Under the pieces are notes generated by a model. It was not told the DNA's origin. It ran no database searches and saw nothing but the letters and a program-made list of their open reading frames with translations. The position numbers and the translations under genes were made by a program. From contig JAFKGR010000017.1 in NCBI GenBank assembly GCA_017307735.1, positions 1 to 64,000 of the forward strand: DNA of 64,000 bases, given 5' to 3'. Below, one piece after another: positions 62,943 to 64,000 of this stretch (its first letter is position 1; every line of letters begins with the position of its first letter). This DNA is from Chitinophagaceae bacterium (GTDB lineage: Bacteria > Bacteroidota > Bacteroidia > Chitinophagales > Chitinophagaceae).

Positions 62943-63017
62943 TTAATACCCCACCATTATTACGAAAACCGATAACAGTATGAGCCATGCTTTCGGGATT
63001 ATGCCTGCCATATTCAT
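62943..63017 (-). CDS. 24-residue single-span membrane peptide coupled to the P-type ATPase
   Basis: Directly at the end of the ATPase gene an ATGA overlap (ATG 63017-63015, stop TGA 63016-63014) opens 24 codons: MNMAGIIPKAWLILLSVFVI then MVGY and TAA. The peptide has one hydrophobic helix (residues 10-22) preceded by a Lys. AGGAAA just upstream favours the start at the first or the third residue (both Met). The size and position recall KdpF, the small stabilising subunit of the potassium P-type ATPase, but no homology is claimed. Confidence 0.5.
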   Translation of the reverse strand: MNMAGIIPKAWLILLSVFVIMVGY

Positions 63018-64000
63018 TTCCTGCCTATTTTATATTTTAGCAATTGAGCATTAATGGCAACAATGATGGTGCTTAAACTCATAAAGACAGCCCCTACTGC
63101 GGGGCCCAATACAATTCCTGAAGAATACAATACTCCCGCAGCTAATGGAATGGCTACCACATTATAACCGGTTGCCCAAATTAAATTTTGAATCATTTTC
63201 TTGTATGTAGCTTTTCCGAAGAGGATAAGATTCGCTATATCTTTCGGGTTGCTGTTCACTAAGATGATATCTGCTGTTTCAGCAGCTACGTCTGTTCCGG
63301 AACCCACGGCAATACCCACATCTGCCTGGGCAAGGGCAGGTGCATCATTTACACCATCACCGGTCATGGCAACAAATTCACCTTTATCCTGAAGGTCTTT
63401 CACTATTTTCACTTTCTGATGAGGCAGTACTTCTGCAAAATATCCATCGAGGCCTAATTCCTTGCTTACTGCTTTAGCCACTTTATCATTATCACCGGTG
63501 GCCATTACTACTTTGATATTATTTTGTTTAAATACTTTAATGGCTTCCGCACTTTCCGGCCTTATCTCGTCAGCCAAAGCAATATATCCTGCAAGTTGTT
63601 TATCAATTATAATAAAGACAACGGTTTCTGCTTCGCTGCTATAAGCATCGGATGGAATGGTCATCTTTTTATCTCTCAGATAGCCGGGGCTAACTACTTT
63701 TATATCCTTACCTTCTACCATGGCCTCTACACCTTTTCCGGTGATGGCATTAAAGTTTTCAAGTTTTGGTATCAATATATTTTTCTCTTTCGCCTTGCGG
63801 ACAATGCCTACTGCGATGGGATGTTCTGAACTTAATTCCAATGCCGCAGACAACCGCAATAATTCGTCCTCAGAAAACTGATTGCTGACCGAAACAATCC
63901 GGGTAACACCGAAATCACCTTTCGTCAGGGTTCCTGTTTTATCAAATAAAAGCGTTGTTATTTTTCGCGATTCTTCAAAAGCAGTACGGTTTCTGATTAA
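63014..64000 (-). CDS. Heavy-metal translocating P1B-type ATPase, C-terminal part (cut by window edge)
   Basis: The visible 328 residues carry the phosphorylated DKTGTLTKGD (visible residues 20-29), SEHP near 60, TGDND, GDGVNDAPALAQADVGIAVG, and two C-terminal transmembrane helices (WATGYNVVAIPLAAGVLY, AVFMSLSTIIVAINAQL). The YN and MSLST residues in these helices are those of P1B metal pumps; the pattern is closest to CopB-like (P1B-3) or copper types, but the selectivity-determining CPx/CPH motif lies outside the window. The frame is open to the right edge. A 24-residue membrane peptide overlaps its stop. Confidence 0.93.
   Translation of the reverse strand, partial: LIRNRTAFEESRKITTLLFDKTGTLTKGDFGVTRIVSVSNQFSEDELLRLSAALELSSEHPIAVGIVRKAKEKNILIPKLENFNAITGKGVEAMVEGKDIKVVSPGYLRDKKMTIPSDAYSSEAETVVFIIIDKQLAGYIALADEIRPESAEAIKVFKQNNIKVVMATGDNDKVAKAVSKELGLDGYFAEVLPHQKVKIVKDLQDKGEFVAMTGDGVNDAPALAQADVGIAVGSGTDVAAETADIILVNSNPKDIANLILFGKATYKKMIQNLIWATGYNVVAIPLAAGVLYSSGIVLGPAVGAVFMSLSTIIVAINAQLLKYKIGRK

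Noticed and set aside
1..64000. CRISPR arrays, restriction-modification, toxin-antitoxin or phage structural genes
   Set aside because: No repeat-spacer pattern and no such protein families were found on either strand.

Overview
The window is chromosomal DNA of a member of the Bacteroidota, most likely a Chitinophagaceae-like sphingobacterial lineage (inference). The signs are: gliding lipoproteins GldB and GldH; the bacillithiol enzyme BshA; the phylum-typical DUF3127 and DUF4783 proteins; an ECF sigma factor followed by an anti-sigma/outer-membrane fusion; many short lipoproteins with FSC/GGC/TAC-type lipoboxes; Bacteroidota promoter elements (TAnnTTTG); an AT-rich composition; and a tRNA without an encoded CCA end.

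Positions 1-46.2 kb are ordinary core genome in short operons. An IS3-type transposase start and a probably 5'-truncated GIY-YIG nuclease lie at the left edge. They are followed by uvrC, an LpxD-like acyltransferase, the rluE-yicC-gldH-histidine kinase-response regulator operon, bshA, pyrD, a SAM-I riboswitch controlling a trans-sulfuration enzyme and homoserine dehydrogenase, the comM-like yifB, a thiolase, nadE, gldB, apaG, a SUI1-family protein, gpmI, the ECF sigma operon, tRNA-Ser(GGA), ileS with a histone-H1-tailed DksA-like protein, comF-radA, the phosphate pair DUF47-Pit, galE, a TPR protein and a Big_5 lipoprotein, a NatAB-like ABC exporter, DUF3127 and dnaA. Several gene-free AT-rich gaps (5.7, 34.2 and 44.4 kb) carry DnaA-box matches. 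The 34.2 kb gap separates leftward from rightward genes and is the best of them as an origin candidate, although this is unproven.

Right of dnaA the character changes. At 46719-46737 a 19-base piece matching the 3' end of a tRNA-Pro, still followed by a terminator, marks the likely displaced end of an integrated element. To its right, up to the window end, is an accessory island. It holds a TonB-dependent siderophore-type receptor, a DUF1259 relic, a beta-propeller lipoprotein, an element-type RadC, an outer-membrane-protein relic, an IS110 relic, an HxlR-YceI-pirin module, and a Bacteroidota mobilisation module (coupling protein, HUH relaxase, MobA, a nested-palindrome oriT candidate, a Toprim primase). 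After these come an acetate-kinase relic, an alpha-glucan phosphorylase carrying two in-frame stop codons, and a heavy-metal P-type ATPase with a tiny membrane peptide overlapping its stop codon. No integrase and no mating-pore genes are visible, so the island looks mobilisable rather than self-transmissible, and it is partly decayed.

The points most worth following are the tRNA-Pro boundary, the oriT palindrome (which shares 13 bases with that boundary), the doubly stopped glgP, the 24-residue membrane peptide and the DksA-like protein with a histone-like tail.
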